Of a DNA stretch of 64,000 nucleotides, positions 60,170-64,000 are shown piece by piece. Every line of letters starts with the position of its first letter. Position 1 is the first letter of the stretch. Below the pieces are notes generated by a model. The model made no database searches, had not been told where the DNA came from, and saw only the letters and a list, made by a program, of their open reading frames with translations. Both the position numbers and the translations under genes were made by a program. The stretch is from JAEYZS01 sp964469265 (lineage in GTDB: Bacteria; Bdellovibrionota; Bdellovibrionia; Bdellovibrionales; JAEYZS01), in the NCBI GenBank assembly GCA_964469265.1, contig CAYXYF010000002.1, positions 62,001-126,000 of the forward strand, in the 5' to 3' direction.

Positions 60170-61572
60170 ACAAGATTTTTTGTGTTTGCCAAAATATCCG
60201 TTATGCACGCAGTGAGTTTCTTTGCATATTCCACATGAATAAACTCGTTGGGTCCGTGGGCATTAGAATTTGGTCCCAACACGCCTGTAATCACAAACTG
60301 GGCTTTTGGAAATTTTTCTCCCAACATTCCCATAAATGGAATTGACCCACCTTCACCAATGGCAAGGGCTTCTTTTCCATAGTACTTTTGAGAAGCATCG
60401 CTGATTAGTTTTTCTAAACGAGGGTCCATTTCTGGAGCATTCCATCCAGCCGCAGCGTCTTCGATGTGGTATTCCACCTTCGCGTTGTACGGAGGATTTG
60501 TCTCAAGAAGCGTTTTTAATGTTTGTGCAGCTTTTTTTGCATCTAAGGTTGGTGGCACTCTTAAAGAGAGTTTTAATTTAGTTTTTGGACGAAGCACATT
60601 TCCTGCCGTTTGTATGGAAGGAACTCCCTCCATTCCAATAACCGAAAGTGCTGCACGCCAAGTTTTGTTAAGCAATAACTCCTTTGGAGAAGTTTCCACT
60701 GGAGTTGCATTACCAACAAATGGAAACTTTTTATAAATCATTTCATTTAACGCAGAAGATGTTTTTTCCGCCTGTGTAAGTCTGTCTTTTGGAATCTCAA
60801 CCTGAAATTCTTTAGGTACGATTTTTCCACTATCAACATCTTCAAGACGATCCAAAATATTCCGCGCTATTCTAAATGATGATGGAACAACGCCGCTAGC
60901 GTCACCAGAGTGAACCCCCTCACTTAAGATCTCAACACTGAGAGTTCCATTGATTAAACCTCGAAGCGAAGTTGTCGTCCAAAATTGTTCGTAGTTTCCT
61001 GCGCCTGAATCTAAGCAAATAATTAAATTTGGTGTGCCAAACTTTGCTGAGTAGTTTTCAAAATAAAATGGTAGATCTGTTGATCCACTTTCTTCAGACA
61101 ATTCAATCGCAACTTTAATATTTGGTCTTTGCGCTTTTTGTTCAAGCAAGTGTTCGATGGCACAGATAGATGCAAAAACAGCGTACCCATCATCTGCACC
61201 GCCTCTTCCATAAAGTTTATCGCCTTTTCTGACAGCTTTCCAAGGACCAAGGTCGTCAGCCCATCCGACCATTTCTGGTTGTTTATCAAGATGGCCATAC
61301 ATCAACACATCATACTGTACGTCGCCCGCGAGCTCTAAAAGTAAAAGCGGAGTTCGCCCGTCGACTTCAATAATTTCCTTTTTAAGATTAGGAACTTTTC
61401 GCTCATCGATCCAACGGTCCACGAGCTTTAAAGCTTTATCAATAAACCCGTTCTTTTTCCAATCGGGATCGAAGGCTGGGGATTTTGCTGGGATTTCAAT
61501 ATACTCTGAAAGAGTTGGAATAATTTTTTTCTCCCAGTACTGATCAATCGAATTTAAAGTTGAATTTTCCAT
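60166..61572 (-). CDS. M20-family zinc dipeptidase
   Basis: A 468-residue metallopeptidase of the M20 family (dipeptidase/CNDP-like branch). The ATG at 61572 has AAGGAA upstream; the frame continues far upstream but has no conserved residues there. Metal ligands are H94 (MYGHLDKQP), D127 (GRGGADDGY) with catalytic D96, and E160/E161 (ELSEESGS). A lid domain (190-300, with the HSGDASG segment) and a C-terminal His in VLGPNSNAHGPNE complete the family pattern. It probably cleaves dipeptides in the cytoplasm. It is convergent with nadC and divergent from birA. Confidence 0.9.
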   Translation of the reverse strand: MENSTLNSIDQYWEKKIIPTLSEYIEIPAKSPAFDPDWKKNGFIDKALKLVDRWIDERKVPNLKKEIIEVDGRTPLLLLELAGDVQYDVLMYGHLDKQPEMVGWADDLGPWKAVRKGDKLYGRGGADDGYAVFASICAIEHLLEQKAQRPNIKVAIELSEESGSTDLPFYFENYSAKFGTPNLIICLDSGAGNYEQFWTTTSLRGLINGTLSVEILSEGVHSGDASGVVPSSFRIARNILDRLEDVDSGKIVPKEFQVEIPKDRLTQAEKTSSALNEMIYKKFPFVGNATPVETSPKELLLNKTWRAALSVIGMEGVPSIQTAGNVLRPKTKLKLSLRVPPTLDAKKAAQTLKTLLETNPPYNAKVEYHIEDAAAGWNAPEMDPRLEKLISDASQKYYGKEALAIGEGGSIPFMGMLGEKFPKAQFVITGVLGPNSNAHGPNEFIHVEYAKKLTACITDILANTKNLV

Positions 61573-61697
61573 AACATTCCTTACTGTATTTTGTATTTTT
61601 ACAAAAAAACTATAGAATAGTTGTAGCTGCGGTAGCAAGGTTAAGCGTAAAGTTATTAAGTTGCGTTGAGAAATATTCACCGTTAATAGGTTTAAAC

Positions 61698-62426
61698 ATG
61701 GACAAATATAGAAATATCGGCAAATGGACAAATGAGTGGGCCACGATTCAAGAGGATTTGACACCGCATTATTTTGATACCATCGAGAGCACTAACGCCT
61801 TTGCAAAGACGCTACCAGAGTCTGAAAAAAATAGACTTATCATTGCAGATCAACAAACCGCAGGACGTGGGCGAGGTACCAATACTTGGACTTCGCCAGA
61901 GGCTGGTGCTGCGCTGCTGTCTTCTTGGGTTTTTGATTTAAACTTCACTCCACAACCCACCTTAAGTCCTCTTGTTGGGCTAAGCATTTACGAGGCCCTA
62001 TATGAAATACACGGCTTTGGCGAAAGTGATATTAGTTTAAAAGCACCCAACGATATTTTAATTAAACAAAAAAAGGTCGCAGGAATTCTTATTGAAGCAC
62101 AATCTCAAGGAGATAAAACACGGTTGATAATTGGTATCGGCATGAATGTCTTTGCCTCACCTACTTTAGATACGAGTTCTCATATTGCAAAGTTTAGAAG
62201 AGGTGATATTGATTCATGTGCTTGGAATGGATTTTTGATTGAACTATACAAGCGGTTAAAGCAAGCCGTTGAGATTTCTATTGGTGGTGAGCTAAGCCGT
62301 GATGACTGCGCCGTTCTCCTTACTGCACTGAATAAGAACGAAGCTCTTCCTGATAAGTACGTAAAAGTTTTACCCGATGGGTCTCTTAAACTAAAAGAGA
62401 AGACCATTAAGTGGTCTTCTCTTTAA
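61698..62426 (+). CDS. birA: Biotin-protein ligase (BirA, ligase domain only)
   Basis: A 242-residue enzyme transferring biotin to the carboxylase carrier protein. The biotinyl-AMP loop is ADQQTAGRGRGTNTWTSPEA, after the substrate start ESTNAFAKTL. The catalytic Lys lies in KAPNDILIKQKKVAGILIEA. It lacks the N-terminal helix-turn-helix of E. coli BirA, so it is a monofunctional type I ligase without repressor role. The final codons are part of a terminator hairpin for the opposite-strand topoisomerase gene. Confidence 0.92.
   Translation: MDKYRNIGKWTNEWATIQEDLTPHYFDTIESTNAFAKTLPESEKNRLIIADQQTAGRGRGTNTWTSPEAGAALLSSWVFDLNFTPQPTLSPLVGLSIYEALYEIHGFGESDISLKAPNDILIKQKKVAGILIEAQSQGDKTRLIIGIGMNVFASPTLDTSSHIAKFRRGDIDSCAWNGFLIELYKRLKQAVEISIGGELSRDDCAVLLTALNKNEALPDKYVKVLPDGSLKLKEKTIKWSSL
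62394..62424 (-). terminator. Terminator of the topoisomerase VI operon, lying in the birA 3' end
   Basis: A perfect 13-bp stem (AAAGAGAAGACCA / TGGTCTTCTCTTT) with a 5-base loop. On the minus strand it lies 28 bases beyond the topoisomerase A stop and runs into TTTTAG. On the plus strand it is followed by eight A, so it cannot work as an ordinary terminator for birA. The stem codes for the last residues of BirA. Confidence 0.75.
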
Positions 62427-62452
62427 AAAAAAGTGCATACCAAGAAAATGCC

Positions 62453-63619
62453 TTAGATATAAACTCCCTTTTTGATTTTCTCTAGAATGATCTTTTCTGG
62501 CATCGTTGGATCCTTCGGAGACACCATAAATAACGACTGCTGCTCGCAACGTCTTTTATTCTTAATTAACCAGCGTAAGATGTCTGATAAGTTTTTATTC
62601 TTTTTGTCTTGGAAGAACGGATCGTTTTGTAAAGCGTCTCGAGCTTTCTTCAAGGCTCGAACTTCACCTGCATCGTTTTCTCTGACCTCGTAATCGTGAA
62701 GATCATACTTTTTAATATCTTCTGGCAAAACACCTAAGAATCTCACATCAGGTGCTGAGAAATCAGAGTTTCTGATAAGAGATGCGGCAGAACCAGCTTT
62801 TAAAGTTCTAAAAATATTTTGCATAGTGTACGCATCCAGATCTCCGAAGAAATACATCGGCACTTTCAATTCATCTTGAATCAGTTTACACCAGCCTCTG
62901 ACGGCATTACTCGGTACCCCTTGAGCACCAAGAAGAATGCAATTGTTTCGTCTCGTAAAGCCGTTTGATACCAAAGTATTGGCAGTACCCTCTGATTCAA
63001 CAATCAAACAAAAATCAATTTTCTTTTTTGCTTTTAGCTTCAGACTCTGAGGTTTATTTTTCGGTTGGAAAGGCGATGTTCCAAGAGAACTTAAATCTAC
63101 AACTGCCTTTGAGCCATCTGGAAGAGTTTCTGTTACAACAAGTTGCTGAGAATAAGTCTGTCCGCCACGGTCATTGGCAAAACAATTCATTTCTTCTCTA
63201 TAGACCTCAAACATTTCGCAAATGAAATCAACAATAGAATCACTTTCATTTTGATCTTGGAAGTCCAGTGGTTTTAAGTGAGGACTGTGCTTTACCTCAC
63301 CTTTAGCGATATAATACAACTCCCTTTTAGTATTGACGGCACCTGATTCAATATTTCTTAGAAGAATCTCTAACATAAATATTGTTCGTGCCATTTTTTG
63401 AACAGAGCCCACGTTCAGCTCGGTTCTTACCTTTTTATCTCCCGGTGTGAAGTAACCTACCTTGGGATTGTAAAGAGAGTTGTCGAGCGAAGCTTTTGTT
63501 GCTTCAAGGACAGGACGTTGCGCTCTTTCAAGATCAAAAAGCATTTTCTCACAGATTTCTTTTGAAAGCTTTGGAATATCTTTTCCCGAACCAATTTTTC
63601 TTAATCCGCCTCTTGCCAT
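62453..63619 (-). CDS. top6A: DNA topoisomerase VI subunit A (Spo11/Top6A family)
   Basis: A 388-residue type IIB topoisomerase DNA-cutting subunit. A winged-helix 5Y-CAP domain (about 65-150) holds the catalytic Tyr in NTKRELYYIAKG; by the RDIFY of yeast Spo11, Y103 is the nucleophile. The Toprim domain has the metal Glu in LIVESEGTANTL (E208) and the DxD-like FFGDLDAYTMQNIFRTLKAG (D260, D262). The last 100 residues give the dimer interface. It should work with a GHKL ATPase B subunit; the next gene upstream ends in the window. The family is chiefly archaeal and plant, with scattered bacterial members. The ATG has GAGGAG upstream. Confidence 0.92.
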   Translation of the reverse strand: MARGGLRKIGSGKDIPKLSKEICEKMLFDLERAQRPVLEATKASLDNSLYNPKVGYFTPGDKKVRTELNVGSVQKMARTIFMLEILLRNIESGAVNTKRELYYIAKGEVKHSPHLKPLDFQDQNESDSIVDFICEMFEVYREEMNCFANDRGGQTYSQQLVVTETLPDGSKAVVDLSSLGTSPFQPKNKPQSLKLKAKKKIDFCLIVESEGTANTLVSNGFTRRNNCILLGAQGVPSNAVRGWCKLIQDELKVPMYFFGDLDAYTMQNIFRTLKAGSAASLIRNSDFSAPDVRFLGVLPEDIKKYDLHDYEVRENDAGEVRALKKARDALQNDPFFQDKKNKNLSDILRWLIKNKRRCEQQSLFMVSPKDPTMPEKIILEKIKKGVYI

Positions 63620-63653
63620 AATAAACTCTCCTCACTGAACAGGGCTACGTTCT

Positions 63654-64000
63654 TTATTTCTTCTTTTTGGTTTTTTTCTTCGCTGTTTTCGTTTTCTTCG
63701 CTTTTTTTGCAGGTTTTGCTGAAGCTTTTTTAGTCGTCGCTTTACCAGCAGCTTTCTTAGTCGCCTTCTTGTTTTTACCTTTCGACTTTGCTACTTCTTC
63801 ATCGACTTCCTCATGGATCTCGCTCACATCAATAATGTCTTTGTTTTCTTCGCCATTTCCAATGAGGTGTCTATTTTTCTTTTTTAACTGTTTAAGCTTT
63901 GTATCGGCTTCCTCAAGTTGAGCTTCGGCAACTTCGGCGTCACGGCCCAACAATTGTTTTAATCCTTCTTCAGCTTTGGACTTTCTTTTTGCACTTGCAT
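63654..64000 (-). CDS. Partial gene, Lys-rich C-terminus, probable topoisomerase VI subunit B
   Basis: The reading frame stays open to the end of the window on the minus strand, giving the last 115 codons of a larger protein. The portion holds a helical stretch (KRKSKAEEGLKQLLGRDAEV then AEAQLEEADTKLKQLKKK), an acidic segment and a histone H1-like tail of about 44 residues made of Lys, Ala, Thr and Ser. It stops 34 bases before the topoisomerase VI A start, the position of top6B in operons of other organisms. No GHKL motif is inside the window, so identity as subunit B is inferred from position only. Confidence 0.5.
   Translation of the reverse strand, partial: ASAKRKSKAEEGLKQLLGRDAEVAEAQLEEADTKLKQLKKKNRHLIGNGEENKDIIDVSEIHEEVDEEVAKSKGKNKKATKKAAGKATTKKASAKPAKKAKKTKTAKKKTKKKK

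Noticed and set aside
63667..63921. Plus-strand Phe-rich open frame
   Set aside because: It is the complement of the Lys/Ala-rich tail.
1..64000. CRISPR arrays, insertion sequences, prophage genes and rRNA genes
   Set aside because: None was seen: no regularly spaced repeats, transposases, integrases, phage structural genes or rRNA stretches.

Overview
The window is an ordinary, densely coded stretch of an AT-leaning (roughly 42% G+C by eye) Gram-negative chromosome. Outer-membrane biogenesis genes (TamA/TamB-like, LptG-like), a glycan locus, many lipoproteins and barrel proteins point to a diderm. The combination of SpoVG, LigD/Ku end joining, a topoisomerase VI A subunit, a TSP1-repeat lipoprotein, many small secreted proteins and a REC protein with a delta-proteobacterial-style C-terminal helix fits Bdellovibrionota (a Bdellovibrio / Pseudobdellovibrio-like predator). 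That assignment is inference: there is no 16S gene here to prove it.

Layout. 0-3.4 kb: end of an Rnk/GreA-like factor, a group III truncated globin, a DUF454 membrane protein, an isochorismatase-fold hydrolase and a KGG-motif low-complexity protein. 3.6-6.8 kb: a ku-ligD non-homologous end-joining operon. 7-9.4 kb: a zinc M14/aspartoacylase-type hydrolase, a small secreted protein and a secreted alpha/beta hydrolase. 9.7-14.5 kb: YceI and a translationally tight tamA-tamB pair. 15-18 kb: RecQ, a structured intergenic patch, tRNA-Gln(TTG), a MarR regulator with a consensus promoter, and SpoVG. 18.2-23.3 kb: a nuclease-fold protein with a phospholipase D, a secreted subtilase preceded by a tyrosine-rich secreted protein, and a small hydrophilic protein. 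23.4-26.8 kb: a methyltransferase, an orphan histidine kinase, and a three-repeat TSP1 lipoprotein with a sigma-28-like promoter. 26.8-30.5 kb: the housekeeping set prs, rplY(ctc), pth, ychF.

30.7-38.5 kb: a lipoprotein, an oppABC peptide importer (no ATPase genes here), another lipoprotein and a Slt-type lytic transglycosylase. 38.6-43.8 kb: radA, three small envelope proteins, glpK and an acyltransferase. 43.8-48.9 kb: a surface-glycan locus (methyltransferase, GT2, rfbC-rfbD-rfbA, GT17), lacking rfbB. 48.9-58.3 kb: one long minus-strand run, lptG-def-fmt-rpe-hutH-(FliG-like protein)-hutU-hutI and then a hypothetical plus a pilin-like peptide; it mixes protein N-terminal processing, pentose phosphate and histidine catabolism. 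58.3-64 kb: a REC-domain protein coupled to nadC, an M20 dipeptidase, BirA without its DNA-binding domain, and a topoisomerase VI A subunit with the Lys-rich end of a probable B subunit running off the window.

No insertion sequence, prophage, CRISPR array or rRNA was found, and no intergenic stretch exceeds 300 bases. The strongest items for a second look are the bacterial topoisomerase VI pair, the TSP1 lipoprotein, the tyrosine-rich protein/subtilase pair, the FliG-like protein inside the hut run, the REC/amphipathic-helix protein, and the KGG low-complexity protein.
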